Shown piece by piece: positions 8,870-17,690 of a stretch of DNA of 64,000 nt. Position numbers and translations under genes: made by a program. The notes beneath the pieces are model-generated. The model saw only the letters and a list, made by a program, of their open reading frames with translations, was not told the origin of the DNA and did no database searches. The DNA comes from Bradyrhizobium daqingense (lineage in GTDB: Bacteria; Pseudomonadota; Alphaproteobacteria; Rhizobiales; Xanthobacteraceae): positions 2,280,001 to 2,344,000 of the forward strand of contig NZ_CP088014.1 of NCBI RefSeq assembly GCF_021044685.1, read 5' to 3'. The first letter of the stretch is position 1; each line of letters starts with the position of its first letter.

Positions 8870-10213
8870 ATGAGCCGCAAATATTTCGGGACAGATGGGA
8901 TTCGGGGCCGCGCCAATGGTCTGATCACTCCGGAGCTCGCGCTCAAGGTCGGCCAGGCCGCGGGCCTCGCCTTTCAGCGCGGCGATCACCGCCATCGGGT
9001 CGTGATCGGCAAGGACACCCGCCTGTCCGGCTACATGATCGAATATGCGATGGTCGCAGGCTTCACCTCGGTCGGCATGGACGTGCTGCTGGTCGGCCCG
9101 ATGCCGACGCCCGCGGTCGCGATGCTGACCAAGTCGATGCGCGCCGATCTCGGCGTCATGATCTCGGCCTCGCACAATCTGTTCGAGGACAACGGCATCA
9201 AGCTGTTCGGGCCGCAGGGCTTCAAGCTCTCCGATGACGTCGAGCGGCAGATCGAGCAGCTGCTCGACGAATCCCTCGACAAGCGGCTCGCGCAAAGTGC
9301 GAGCCTGGGCCGCGCCCGCCGCATCGACGGCGTGCATGACCGCTACATCGAATTCGCCAAGCGCACGCTGCCGCGTGATCTGTCGCTGGACGGCCTGCGC
9401 GTCGTGGTCGATTGCGCCAATGGCGCCGCCTACAAGGTGGTGCCGGAAGCGCTGTGGGAGCTGGGTGCCGATGTCGTGCCGATCGGCGTCGAGCCCGACG
9501 GCTTCAACATCAACAAGGAATGCGGCTCCACCTCGCCGGAAGCGCTGTCGAAGAAAGTGCGCGAGATGCGCGCCGACATCGGAATCGCGCTCGACGGCGA
9601 TGCCGACCGTGTCATCCTGGTCGACGAGCGCGGCCATATCGTCGACGGCGACCAGTTGCTCGCGGTGATCGCGCAGAGCTGGAAGGAAGACGGACGTCTC
9701 TCCCGCCCCGGCATCGTCGCCACCGTGATGTCCAATCTCGGTCTCGAGCGCTTCCTGAACGGGCAGGGGCTCGATCTCGTGCGCACCCCGGTCGGCGATC
9801 GCTACGTGCTCGAGCAGATGCTGAATGGCGGCTACAATCTCGGCGGCGAGCAGTCCGGCCACATCATCCTGTCCGACTACGCCACCACCGGCGACGGCTT
9901 CGTTGCGGCCTTGCAGGTGCTGGCGGTGGTGCAGAAGTCGCGCCGGCCGGTGTCCGAAGTCTGCCACCGCTTCGATCCTCTGCCGCAGATCCTCAAGAAC
10001 GTCCGCCACAAGGGCGGCAAGCCACTCGATGATTCCGACGTCAAGTCGGCGATCTCCGACGGCGAGAAGCGTCTCAACGGTCATGGCCGCCTCTTGATCC
10101 GCTCCTCCGGCACCGAGCCCGTGATCCGCGTCATGGGCGAGGGCGAAGACCGCATCCTGGTCGAAGATGTCGTCGACACCATCGTCACCGCACTGGGGCA
10201 GGCGGCGGCTTGA
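8870..10213 (+). CDS. glmM: Phosphoglucosamine mutase
   Basis: A 447-aa enzyme converting glucosamine-6-P to glucosamine-1-P for UDP-GlcNAc, hence peptidoglycan and LPS. The N-terminus [13 protein letters not shown] is diagnostic. ISASHN holds the phosphorylated Ser (residue 101), DGDADR is the magnesium loop, GEQSGH the sugar-binding loop and [12 protein letters not shown] the phosphate-binding loop. Length is normal. The ATG at 8870 was preferred to 8804 because KYFGTDG must lie at the extreme N-terminus. In many proteobacteria glmM follows ftsH/folP; here it is alone. Confidence 0.96.
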   Translation: MSRKYFGTDGIRGRANGLITPELALKVGQAAGLAFQRGDHRHRVVIGKDTRLSGYMIEYAMVAGFTSVGMDVLLVGPMPTPAVAMLTKSMRADLGVMISASHNLFEDNGIKLFGPQGFKLSDDVERQIEQLLDESLDKRLAQSASLGRARRIDGVHDRYIEFAKRTLPRDLSLDGLRVVVDCANGAAYKVVPEALWELGADVVPIGVEPDGFNINKECGSTSPEALSKKVREMRADIGIALDGDADRVILVDERGHIVDGDQLLAVIAQSWKEDGRLSRPGIVATVMSNLGLERFLNGQGLDLVRTPVGDRYVLEQMLNGGYNLGGEQSGHIILSDYATTGDGFVAALQVLAVVQKSRRPVSEVCHRFDPLPQILKNVRHKGGKPLDDSDVKSAISDGEKRLNGHGRLLIRSSGTEPVIRVMGEGEDRILVEDVVDTIVTALGQAAA

Positions 10214-10221
10214 GCTTGTGG

Positions 10222-10254
10222 CCATCCTTCGAGACGCCCGCTCCGGGCTCCTCA
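10222..10254. repeat. Left part of an intergenic palindrome split by an IS element
   Basis: Reads CCATCCTTCGAGACGCCCG, then CTCCGGGCTCCTCA, and stops at the IS left end. Its continuation TCAGGATGA is found on the far side of the IS (11186). The same family is intact at 30776-30905. Confidence 0.85.
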
Positions 10255-11185
10255 GAGCCTGACCGAAAAAGGTGAGCGGCTTTAGCGGGCTTGTGCTTCC
10301 TTCGGATTTGCAAAGATTCGAGGGAGGACACCATGCCGTGGACCAAAGCCGCTCGTATCAAGTATCAGCGCAGTGGGCTGCGTTACGCAAGCGATCTGAC
10401 CGATGCCGAGTGGGCGCTGATCGCCCGGAAGATGCCGCCGCGACAGCGATTGGGCCGGCCGCGGAAGGTCCATCTGCGCGATATTGTGCAGGCGATCTTC
10501 TATGTTCTGTCGAGCGGCTGCCAATGGCGCGCCTTGCCGAAGGGGTTCCCGCCTTACTCGACGGTGCAGGGCTATTTTTACGCCTGGCGCGACACGGGTA
10601 GATGGCAGGAGATCGTCGAAGGTTTGGTTCGGAAGGAGCGCCGGAGATCAGGGCGAAAGTCCACACCGACAGCTGCCGTCATCGATAGCCAGACCGCCTC
10701 GACGACGGAGGCCGGCGGGCCACGCGGGTTCGACGCCGGCAAGCGCCTCCAGGGGCGCAAGCGCCATATCGTGACCGACACCAACGGCCTCTTGCTGGCG
10801 GCATATGTTCATCCCGCCAACATCCAGGACGTCCATGGCGCCGTTCCCCTGTTGGAGGACTTGCGAGGCCGCTTCCCAAGGCTCAAGCATGTCTTTGCCG
10901 ACCGGATCTATCGCGGCAAACAGCTCGTCAACGCACTCTCAGACTGCGGACCGTGGACGATCGAGATCGTCGAGCGACCGCACGGGGTCAAAGGCTTCCA
11001 GCTCCTGCCCAGGCGCTGGGTCGTCGAACGTACCTTTGCATGGTTCGGCAGATGCCGGCGTCTCTCCAAAGACTTTGAAGGGTCTGCCGCCACCGAGCTT
11101 GCCTGGCTGCTCGTCGCCCATCTGAGGCTTCTAACTCGCCGCTTGGCCCAGCCTTGAAGCCGTCTACGCTTTTTGAGTCAGGCTC
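10255..11185 (+). mobile_element. IS5-family insertion sequence (IS1031-like), 931 bp, intact
   Basis: The imperfect terminal inverted repeats start GAGCCTGAC at both ends. The left end is GAGCCTGACCGAAAAAGG and the right end, read inward, is GAGCCTGACTCAAAAAGC; similarity runs for about 27 bp. The element is flanked by a 3-bp direct repeat TCA (10252-10254 and 11186-11188), matching the TNA target of the IS1031 subgroup. It carries one uninterrupted transposase gene. Removing it with one TCA rebuilds a palindrome of the family at 30776-30905, so the insertion is recent and precise. Confidence 0.92.
10333..11157 (+). CDS. IS5-family DDE transposase
   Basis: A 274-aa transposase. The N-terminal part has the DUF4096-type segment (LTDAEWALIARKMPP, then GRPRKVHLRDIVQAIFYVLS, CQWRALP). 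The DDE_Tnp_1 catalytic domain follows: first Asp in AVIDSQT, second in VFADRIYRG, Glu in WVVERTFAWFGRCRRL. The gene is a single frame without the programmed frameshift seen in some IS5 relatives. The ATG at 10333 follows GAGGGAGG. With intact ends and catalytic residues the element is probably still mobile. Confidence 0.93.
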   Translation: MPWTKAARIKYQRSGLRYASDLTDAEWALIARKMPPRQRLGRPRKVHLRDIVQAIFYVLSSGCQWRALPKGFPPYSTVQGYFYAWRDTGRWQEIVEGLVRKERRRSGRKSTPTAAVIDSQTASTTEAGGPRGFDAGKRLQGRKRHIVTDTNGLLLAAYVHPANIQDVHGAVPLLEDLRGRFPRLKHVFADRIYRGKQLVNALSDCGPWTIEIVERPHGVKGFQLLPRRWVVERTFAWFGRCRRLSKDFEGSAATELAWLLVAHLRLLTRRLAQP

Positions 11186-11267
11186 TCAGGATGAATGAGG
11201 CCGTCGTTCCCGGCGAATTTCTAACCCTCATGGTGAGGAGCCCGCGGAGCGGGCGTCTCGAACCATG
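11186..11267. repeat. Right part of the IS-split intergenic palindrome
   Basis: Begins TCAGGATGAATGAGG, which completes the left part at 10222-10254. After a short spacer comes the inverted partner CCTCATGGTGAGGAGCCCG, then GGAGCGGGCGTCTCGAACCATG. Together they form the two-armed unit seen intact at 30776-30905. Confidence 0.75.
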
Positions 11268-11389
11268 CAGGCCCCGCTGCTTCGCAGAAGGGCTCACGCA
11301 TTCCAGCCATTTGCGATTGACGGTGGTTGCACCGCTGCTTGCATCGTATTGAGTTCGTCGCGGCAATCTGCCGCGCCTGGATCGCGCCG

Positions 11390-12643
11390 TTGAACAAGCC
11401 TGTCGTCGTCTCCGAGGAAACGCTGACCGAACCCGTCGTCGTTAGCGACGTCGCACCCGTCGCCGTCAAGGCCGCCGCAGGGCCGGCCTATGTCGTCCTC
11501 GCCGGCATCAGCGTTTCGCACTTCCTCAACGACACCATGCAGTCGCTGATCGCCTCGGTGTATCCGATCCTGAAGGACGCTTACGCGCTCGACTTCGCGC
11601 AGATCGGCATGATCACGCTGGCGTTCCAGTTCACGGCCTCGCTGCTCCAGCCGGTGGTCGGGCATTACACCGACAAGAAGGCGCAGCCCTATTCGCTGGC
11701 GATCGGCATGGCCTCGACCTTCTTCGGACTTCTGCTGCTCAGCGCCGCGCACCAATATCTCGTCATCCTCGTCGCCGCCGCGCTGGTCGGGCTCGGCTCG
11801 GCGGTGTTTCACCCCGAGTCCGCGCGCATCGCGCGGCTCGCCTCCGGCGGACGTTACGGTTTCGCGCAATCGGTGTTCCAGCTCGGCGGCAGCTTCGGTA
11901 CCTCGATGGGCCCGGTACTCGCCGCGCTCATCGTCGTGCCGTTCGGGCAGGGCAGCATCGCCTGGTTCTCCTCGATCGCCTTTCTTGCGATCCTGATCCT
12001 CTGGCGCATCGGCCGCTGGTACGCGCCGCAGATCGCCGCGAAGAAGGCGGCTCCTGTGGATACCCAGCCGGGCGGGCCGAGCTCGCGCCGCGTCGCGGTC
12101 GCGCTGCTCGTGCTGGTGGCGCTCTTGTTCTCGAAGCAGCTCTACGTCTCGAGCCTGTCGAGCTACTACATCTTCTATCTGATCGACCGCTTCGGCGTGT
12201 CGACGCAGGCCGCGCAGATCTATCTCTTCGTCTTCCTCGCGGCGAACGCTGTCGGCGCATTTCTCGGTGGTCCCCTGGGTGATCGGTTCGGCCGCAAGAT
12301 CGTGATCTGGATCTCGATCCTCGGCGCGCTGCCGTTTACGCTGGCGCTGCCCTATGCCGGCCTCTACGCCAGCGCGGTGCTCAGCGTGATCATCGGCCTG
12401 ATCATCTCCTCGACCACGTCCTCCATCATCGTGTTCGCGCAGGAGCTGGTGCCGCATCGGTTCGGCATGATCTCCGGCGTGTTCTTCGGCGTCGCCTTCG
12501 GCATCGGAGGGTTGGGCGCCGCCGTGCTGGGCAAGCTCGCCGATCACACCTCGATCGCGTTCGTCTACCAGGTCTGCGCATATCTGCCGGCGATCGGGCT
12601 GCTCGCCGTGTTCCTGCCAAAAATGCCGCGGCACGCGCGTTAA
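11390..12643 (+). CDS. MFS transporter, fosmidomycin-resistance (Fsr) type
   Basis: About 417 aa with 12 predicted membrane segments. The first helix region SHFLNDTMQSLIASVYPILK and the following QIGMITLAFQFTASLLQPVV are the hallmark of the Fsr branch of drug:proton antiporters. The loop GDRFGRK lies between helices 8 and 9. The start is uncertain: no ATG fits, and TTG at 11390 (LNKPVVVSEE) or TTG at 11327 are the candidates. The first 40 residues are Val/Pro-rich and cytoplasmic. Fosmidomycin is only one possible substrate. The gene lies 122 bp after the IS-split palindrome, so a promoter near the IS could affect it. Confidence 0.8.
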   Translation: MNKPVVVSEETLTEPVVVSDVAPVAVKAAAGPAYVVLAGISVSHFLNDTMQSLIASVYPILKDAYALDFAQIGMITLAFQFTASLLQPVVGHYTDKKAQPYSLAIGMASTFFGLLLLSAAHQYLVILVAAALVGLGSAVFHPESARIARLASGGRYGFAQSVFQLGGSFGTSMGPVLAALIVVPFGQGSIAWFSSIAFLAILILWRIGRWYAPQIAAKKAAPVDTQPGGPSSRRVAVALLVLVALLFSKQLYVSSLSSYYIFYLIDRFGVSTQAAQIYLFVFLAANAVGAFLGGPLGDRFGRKIVIWISILGALPFTLALPYAGLYASAVLSVIIGLIISSTTSSIIVFAQELVPHRFGMISGVFFGVAFGIGGLGAAVLGKLADHTSIAFVYQVCAYLPAIGLLAVFLPKMPRHAR

Positions 12644-12782
12644 CGCATCCTCTCCTGCCGCATTGCGGCTTCACACATCGTTAGGAATTGCGGCGCGTGC
12701 GCCGCATTCGGCGCGGCATTCTTGCAATGCTCGCGCGGCGCGCGCGTGTGCGGTCAGAAAAAATCAACCTTAAAAATTAGGG

Positions 12783-12797
12783 TTAAGTGGCGCTTAA
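12783..12797 (+). promoter_or_regulatory. CtrA-type box upstream of an outer-membrane protein gene
   Basis: TTAA-GTGGCGC-TTAA has exactly the TTAA-N7-TTAA spacing of the CtrA recognition site of alphaproteobacteria. It lies 84 bp upstream of the beta-barrel gene start in a locally AT-rich segment. It suggests cell-cycle control of that gene; binding is inferred. Confidence 0.45.
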
Positions 12798-12880
12798 ACA
12801 TTTGCTGGCATCGTCCGCCCGTGAGTTTCCAGAACGTGGGGCGTCTGAAATTTGCCTCACCGGCCATAAGGACGAAGCCA

Positions 12881-13711
12881 ATGCGTAGCGTTAAGACTCT
12901 CCTTGCCGCGGGTGCGGCATCCCTGATCTCGTCGATGGCGTTTGCCGCCGATATGCCGATCGCGGCGCCCCCTCCCATGTACGCGCCGCCGGCTCCGCCC
13001 GCTGATTTCGGCGGCTGGTACCTCCGTGGCGACATCGGCATGACCAACCAGAGCGCCAAGCGCATCGAGAGTGCCCTGCCGGCGGGTTATTCGAAGACGA
13101 CGGAAGGCCTTGGCTTCGACTCGTCGCCGCTGTTCGGTCTCGGCGCCGGCTATCGCTTCAACAACTGGTTCCGCGCCGACGTGATCGGCCAGTACCGTGG
13201 CAAGGCCACTCTGCACGGCAGCGACAACGTCGTTGGGCCCGGCTTCGTCGGCGTCAACAACTACTCCGGCAGCAAGTCAGAGTGGGTCGTGATGGCCAAC
13301 GCCTATGTCGACCTCGGCACCTGGTGGTGCATTACGCCGTTCATCGGCGCCGGTGTTGGCGGCTCCTACAACAAGATCAGCGGCTTCCGCGACGACGGCG
13401 TGTCGTACAGTCCCGGTCTGAACAACAGCGTCGCTTACTTCGCCGACAACGGAAAGTGGAACCTGGCCTGGGCCGCTCACGCCGGTCTCGCCTACAAGGT
13501 CAATCCCGGGTTCACCGTCGAACTGGCCTACAGCTACATGAACCTCGGCGATGGGGCGCCCGGCAACTATCGCTTGTTCGACAACAGCGCCTCCGGCCCG
13601 ACCTCGATCAAGATCAGGGACATCACCTCGCACGACGTCAAGCTCGGCGTGCGCTGGGATCTCAACAGCCCGCCGGCCTATGTGCCGCCGCCGCTCGTCA
13701 CCAAGGGCTGA
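12881..13711 (+). CDS. Outer-membrane beta-barrel protein (Omp25/Omp31-like)
   Basis: A 276-aa protein. The signal peptide is MRSVKTLLAAGAASLISSMA, cleaved at AFAAD. A Pro-rich stretch (APPPMYAPPAPPADF) follows, then an eight-strand-type barrel opening with GGWYLRGDIGMTNQ. Alternating strands such as SEWVVMANAYVDLG and FTVELAYSYMNLGDG follow, and it ends in VKLGVRWDL plus a short tail. This is the porin/opacity family common in Rhizobiales. The ATG at 12881 is preceded by ATAAGGACG. A terminator follows at 13741, and the CtrA-like box upstream suggests timed expression. Confidence 0.85.
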   Translation: MRSVKTLLAAGAASLISSMAFAADMPIAAPPPMYAPPAPPADFGGWYLRGDIGMTNQSAKRIESALPAGYSKTTEGLGFDSSPLFGLGAGYRFNNWFRADVIGQYRGKATLHGSDNVVGPGFVGVNNYSGSKSEWVVMANAYVDLGTWWCITPFIGAGVGGSYNKISGFRDDGVSYSPGLNNSVAYFADNGKWNLAWAAHAGLAYKVNPGFTVELAYSYMNLGDGAPGNYRLFDNSASGPTSIKIRDITSHDVKLGVRWDLNSPPAYVPPPLVTKG

Positions 13712-13740
13712 TCGACGCCTCGATCGCTTAGGATTTCTTA

Positions 13741-13768
13741 ACGGCGCGGGATCATCCCGCGCCGTTTT
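13741..13768 (+). terminator. Rho-independent terminator after the beta-barrel gene
   Basis: ACGGCGCGGGA-TCA-TCCCGCGCCGT is an 11-bp perfect stem followed by TTTT. It lies 30 bp after the stop codon. Confidence 0.92.
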
Positions 13769-13878
13769 GCTTTGCGTATTTTTCATGGCGAGCGGAGACG
13801 AAAGGGCCTGATGCAACCATTGGTTAAGGTTAACAGGCGATGATCATCGCAGCAGTTCGAGTCCGATGGAGCGTTGCG

Positions 13879-14766
13879 ATGCGTAGGCTGATGTTGGTGG
13901 CGGCCATATTGGGGACAGTGTCTGCCGCGCACGCGGCCGATCTCTCCGATCTGCCCATCCTTCGCGGCAGCGTCAGTGAGGGCCTGTCGAAGACGACCCG
14001 CAGTTGGGACGGCGCCTATGTCGGCGGCAATTTCGGCTACACGACCGACTCGTCCGATTTCGGCCAGAGCGTGGTCGGCCTGACCAACTACATCTTCCGC
14101 GACAGCGTGCTTCAGGGGCCGACGTCGACCTGGTCGCTTCTCAGCAAGAACACCGCGCAGGGCACCAATTTCGGCGGCTTCATCGGCCGCAACTGGCAAT
14201 GGTATGATGCCATCCTCAGTCTCGAAGGCACCTACACCTACTTCAACAATCTCAAGGCGTCGTCGTCCGGCTACAACGCGCTGGACATTGTCAACCCGCC
14301 CGGTGACGTCCAGCCCGTCGGCGTGACCAACCACTATCTCACGACCTTGACCGGATCGGCTTCGGCGCAGGTGAAGGACATGATCACGCTGCGTGGACGC
14401 GTCGGCTGGGACGGCGGCGATTTCATGCCGTACATGTTCGCCGGCGCCGCCGTTGGCCGCATGGACGTGTCGCGCACCGTGAGCAGCGACGTGAAGCTGC
14501 GTCAGGATGCGACGGTCACGGACGCGTTCGGCAACATCATCACCATCACAGGTACGCCGCAGCAGGTCGTGGCGCAGTCGCAGACACAAGGCCAGCACAA
14601 GACCAACGCTTTCGTCGCCGGTTGGGTCGCCGGCCTCGGGATCGAATACTGCATATGGGACGGGCTGTTCGCGCGGGTGGAGTACGAATACGTGAAATTC
14701 TCTCCCGTCATGAACACCTCGGTGACGCTGAACAACGCGCGTGTCGGGCTCGGCTACAAGTTCTGA
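13879..14766 (+). CDS. Outer-membrane beta-barrel protein (porin family)
   Basis: A 295-aa protein. It has a signal peptide (MRRLMLVAAILGTVSAAHAA), a short linker and then the family opening WDGAYVGGNFGYTTDSSDF. Repeated amphipathic strands follow (FGGFIGRNWQWYDAILSLEG, ITLRGRVGWDG), and the terminal strand NARVGLGYKF ends in the aromatic residue needed for outer-membrane insertion. The ATG at 13879 has GATGGAGCG before it; a start at 13840 would add residues before the signal peptide. It is tandem with the previous barrel gene but separated by a terminator, so it is transcribed on its own. Confidence 0.85.
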   Translation: MRRLMLVAAILGTVSAAHAADLSDLPILRGSVSEGLSKTTRSWDGAYVGGNFGYTTDSSDFGQSVVGLTNYIFRDSVLQGPTSTWSLLSKNTAQGTNFGGFIGRNWQWYDAILSLEGTYTYFNNLKASSSGYNALDIVNPPGDVQPVGVTNHYLTTLTGSASAQVKDMITLRGRVGWDGGDFMPYMFAGAAVGRMDVSRTVSSDVKLRQDATVTDAFGNIITITGTPQQVVAQSQTQGQHKTNAFVAGWVAGLGIEYCIWDGLFARVEYEYVKFSPVMNTSVTLNNARVGLGYKF

Positions 14767-14842
14767 CGCCTGACTGCGCCGCCTGGTTGACAGGTTTCTT
14801 CCGTCCTGATGCTCTGTCGCTCCGAGAAGAGGGGCGGCTGCG

Positions 14843-15435
14843 ATGAAGATCTACGGCGACAGCAATTCCGGAAATTGTCTCAAGGTAAAGTGGGTCTGCG
14901 ACAAGCTCTCGCATTGCCTTATCAGTGGATCGAGATCGACACGCGCAAGGGCGAGACGCGCACGCCGCAATTCCTTGCGATGAACGGCGCCGGCCAGGTG
15001 CCGACCGTCGCATTCGACGACGGCCGCACGCTGGCGCAGTCCAATGCCATCATGCGCTATCTCGCGCGTGACAGTGCGCTGATCCCGCGCGACGCCTTTA
15101 CTGCCGCCAAGATGGACGAATGGCTGTTCTGGGAGCAGTACAGCCACGAGCCCTATATCGCAGTGTGCCGCTTCCTGATGGTCTATCTCGGCAAGGATGC
15201 ATCCGAGCTCGACCCCGAAAAGGTCAAGCGCGGCTATGCGGCGCTCGACCGCATGGAGCAGCATCTTTCCGCCAACCGCTTCTTCGCGGGTGAGGCGGTT
15301 TCGCTCGCGGATGTCTCGCTGCTCGCCTATACCCGCGTTGCGCATGAAGGCGGCTTCGATCTCGGCCGCTATGCGGCGATCCGCCGCTGGATCGGCGAGA
15401 CCGAGGCCTTGCTCGGGCTTCCGCCGGCGCGCTGA
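14843..15435 (+). pseudogene. Glutathione S-transferase, disrupted by a 2-nt frameshift
   Basis: The thioredoxin-like N-terminus starts at ATG 14843 (MKIYGDSNSGNCLKVKWVCD, with the usual Ser/Cys active-site region). It stays in frame only to 'DKL' near 14908. The rest (ALPYQWIEIDTRKGETRTP, then GAGQVPTVAFDDGRTLAQS and the helical C-terminal domain ending at 15435) continues two bases out of register. The break is at CTCTC (14906-14910): removing one CT joins DKL to ALPYQW exactly as in GSTs. The joined protein would be 196 aa. It is either a real inactivation or a sequencing error. The frame that contains the C-terminal part opens at 14809 but gives a nonsense N-terminus. Confidence 0.85.
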
Positions 15436-15452
15436 TCCCTGGAGTTTCCTGC

Positions 15453-15917
15453 ATGACCACCAAGTCCGTCTCCATCCGCAGAGCGCGACGCGACGATGTC
15501 GCGGCGATCGTGGCGATGCTCGCCGACGATCATCTGGGACGTACGCGCGAGCGCGTCGAGGATCCGCTGCCCGACGTCTATTACGAAGCGTTCGAGCGCA
15601 TCATGCGCGATTCAAATCTCCAGCTCGTCGTTGCCGAGAGCGAGGGCAGGGTAGTCGGCTGCCTGCAACTCGCGATTTTGCCGGGGCTGAGTTCTCAAGG
15701 CGGCTCGCGCGGCCTGCTCGAAGACGTCCGCGTTGCTTCCGATTGTCGCAGCCGCGGCATCGGCGAGCAGCTGGTGCAATGGGCCGTGACGGAAGCCAAG
15801 GCGCGCGGCTGCAATCTGGTCGAGCTGTTGACGCATCAGACGCGAATCGATGCACAGCGCTTCTATAAGCGGCTTGGCTTCACGGCGAGCCACGTCGGCA
15901 TGACTGTCCGCTTTTGA
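15453..15917 (+). CDS. GNAT-family N-acetyltransferase
   Basis: A 154-aa protein with a complete GNAT fold: SIRRARRDDVAAIVAMLADD at the start, the central strand LVVAESEGRVVGCLQLAI, then LLEDVRVASDCRSRGIGEQL, where RSRGIG is the acetyl-CoA pyrophosphate loop (motif A). ARGCNLVELLTHQTR and RFYKRLGF form motif B. The acceptor substrate cannot be told; small-molecule amines or antibiotics are common for this size. It follows the GST remnant by 17 bp on the same strand and probably shared its transcript. Confidence 0.88.
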   Translation: MTTKSVSIRRARRDDVAAIVAMLADDHLGRTRERVEDPLPDVYYEAFERIMRDSNLQLVVAESEGRVVGCLQLAILPGLSSQGGSRGLLEDVRVASDCRSRGIGEQLVQWAVTEAKARGCNLVELLTHQTRIDAQRFYKRLGFTASHVGMTVRF

Positions 15918-16076
15918 AGCAGCGTCACGCGAGCATTGCACGATCAGCGAATTCGGATCGCGCATTCGTTCATGTTAAGAGGCGGTAAACTACCCGTCGG
16001 TCGTTCAGGTTGATGAAGGAACGAACGGTGCTACGGCGGCGTCTGACACCGGGCTCGGCTCGGTTCGGGGATTGCA

Positions 16077-16283
16077 ATGACGAGTTATTCGATGGTCAAG
16101 GTCGGCAACGACTATGTCGTGCAGGTCAATGACAAATGCATTTTGAAAGTCGGCAGCCGCCGCAAGGCCGCGCAATTGATCAGTGAAGCCACGGACTTGC
16201 TGAACGCGCTCGCGCCAGTCCAATCCCCTGGAATCGCACCCGAGGCGCCATCACTCGCGCGTGAGGTCCCGGAACTTCCTTGA
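16077..16283 (+). CDS. Small conserved hypothetical protein
   Basis: A 68-aa protein opening MTSYSMVKVGNDYVVQVNDK, then CILKVGSRRKAAQLISEATD. A beta-hairpin is followed by an amphipathic helix and a Pro/Glu-rich tail. The N-terminal 50 residues look like a compact alpha/beta fold of the kind found in many Bradyrhizobium hypothetical proteins. No family is recognised and function is unknown. It ends 79 bp before serC, inside or next to the serC leader. Confidence 0.6.
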   Translation: MTSYSMVKVGNDYVVQVNDKCILKVGSRRKAAQLISEATDLLNALAPVQSPGIAPEAPSLAREVPELP

Positions 16284-16286
16284 CGG

Positions 16287-16356
16287 CCCTTCCCGATTCC
16301 CGTATCAGCCGCGGCGGGACACCTCCCCCCAACGGGAGGCTCACTATCTGGAAGGG
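16287..16356 (+). promoter_or_regulatory. Structured 5' leader of serC (serC-motif candidate)
   Basis: CCCTTCC (16287-16293) can pair with GGAAGGG (16350-16356), which is the ribosome-binding region 6 nt before the serC ATG. Between them a hairpin CCTCCC/GGGAGG (16322-16327 with 16334-16339) forms. An alphaproteobacterial serC leader RNA is known from comparative work; sequestering the SD is the visible feature here. Identity with that RNA family is inferred. Confidence 0.5.
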
Positions 16357-16362
16357 TAGATC

Positions 16363-17535
16363 ATGACTGTAGCGAAGCCCGCTTCGCGGCCGACCGCGCC
16401 GCATTTCTCCTCCGGCCCCTGCGCCAAGCGCCCTGGCTGGAACGCCCAAAATCTCAAGGACGCAGCCCTCGGCCGCTCGCACCGTGCGAAGATCGGCAAG
16501 ACCAAGCTCAAGCTCGCGATCGACCTGACGCGCGAAGTGCTCGAGGTCCCTGCCGATTACCGCATCGGCATCGTGCCGGCCTCCGATACCGGCGCGGTCG
16601 AGATGGCGCTGTGGTCGCTGCTCGGCGCACGGCCGGTCACCACGCTCGCTTGGGAATCCTTCGGCGAGGGCTGGGTCAGCGACATCGTCAAGGAATTGAA
16701 GCTCAAGGACGTCACCAAGCTGAACGCGGCTTACGGTGAGATTCCCGATCTGTCGAAGGTCGATCCCAAGAGCGATATCGTCTTCACCTGGAACGGCACC
16801 ACCTCCGGCGTGCGCGTGCCGAACGCGGACTGGATCAGTGCGAGCCGCGAAGGCCTGACCATCTGCGACGCGACGTCCGCGGCGTTTGCGCAAGCTCTCG
16901 ACTGGGCCAAGCTCGACGTCGTCACCTTCTCCTGGCAGAAGGCGCTCGGCGGCGAGGCCGCGCACGGCATGCTGATCCTGTCGCCGCGTGCGGTGGAGCG
17001 GCTCGAGACCTACAAGCCGGCCTGGCCGCTGCCGAAGATCTTCCGCATGACCAAGGGCGGCAAGATCAACGAAGGCATCTTCGTCGGCGAGACCATCAAC
17101 ACGCCGTCGATGCTCTGCGTCGAGGATTATCTCGATGCGCTGAACTGGGCCAAGTCGATCGGCGGCCTCAAGGCGCTGATCGCGCGCGCGGATGCCAACA
17201 CCAGGGTGCTCGCCGACTGGAAGGCGAAGACGCCTTGGATCGACTTCCTGGCAAAGGACCCTTCGATCCGCTCCAACACCTCGGTGTGCCTGAAGTTCAC
17301 CGATCCCGCGATCACCTCGCTCTCCGAGGACGCGCAGGCCGAATTCTCGAAGAAGCTGGTCGCGCTGGTCGAGAAGGAAGGCGCCGGCTACGACTTCGCC
17401 TATTACCGCGATGCGCCGGCCGGCCTGCGCATCTGGTGCGGCGCCACCGTCGAGGCCAAGGACGTCGAGCTGCTGACGCAGTGGATCGACTGGGCCTTCG
17501 CCGAGACCAAGGCCACGCTCGCCAAGGCAGCGTAG
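16363..17535 (+). CDS. serC: Phosphoserine aminotransferase
   Basis: A 390-aa PLP enzyme converting 3-phosphohydroxypyruvate and glutamate to phosphoserine, the second step of serine synthesis. It starts with the family's [28 protein letters not shown] is the cofactor-phosphate loop. [12 protein letters not shown] and [11 protein letters not shown] come before the PLP lysine in [16 protein letters not shown]. It is the longer alphaproteobacterial SerC subtype. serA follows 155 bp later on the same strand, with a palindrome between, so steps 1 and 2 of the pathway are adjacent. Confidence 0.95.
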   Translation: MTVAKPASRPTAPHFSSGPCAKRPGWNAQNLKDAALGRSHRAKIGKTKLKLAIDLTREVLEVPADYRIGIVPASDTGAVEMALWSLLGARPVTTLAWESFGEGWVSDIVKELKLKDVTKLNAAYGEIPDLSKVDPKSDIVFTWNGTTSGVRVPNADWISASREGLTICDATSAAFAQALDWAKLDVVTFSWQKALGGEAAHGMLILSPRAVERLETYKPAWPLPKIFRMTKGGKINEGIFVGETINTPSMLCVEDYLDALNWAKSIGGLKALIARADANTRVLADWKAKTPWIDFLAKDPSIRSNTSVCLKFTDPAITSLSEDAQAEFSKKLVALVEKEGAGYDFAYYRDAPAGLRIWCGATVEAKDVELLTQWIDWAFAETKATLAKAA

Positions 17536-17557
17536 TAGTTCGGTTCAACCCCATTCT

Positions 17558-17655
17558 CGTCATGGCCGGGCTTGACCCGGCCATCCATCGAAAAAGATGG
17601 ACCCGCGGGTCTCAAGCGCGAAGACGCGCTTCGCGCTTTCGCCCGCGGGTGACGA
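17558..17655. repeat. Intergenic palindrome, CGTCATGCCCGGGCTT family
   Basis: Starts CGTCATGGCCGGGCTTGACC. The right half carries GAAGACGCGCTTCGCGC and CCCGCGGGTGACG in place of the standard right arm. Other members are at 19295, 25698, 33286 and 51546. It sits between serC and serA. Confidence 0.8.
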
Positions 17656-17690
17656 CATCAGTAGATCGCGCCCACTCAGGGATCATCCCC

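Noticed and set aside
13820..13850. TTAAGGTTAAC as a CtrA site before the second beta-barrel gene
   Set aside because: The half-sites are 2 bp apart, not 7.
14809..14907. ATG at 14809 as the start of the GST gene
   Set aside because: It keeps the C-terminal frame open but replaces the conserved GST N-terminus with nonsense; the real N-terminus is in the next frame from 14843.
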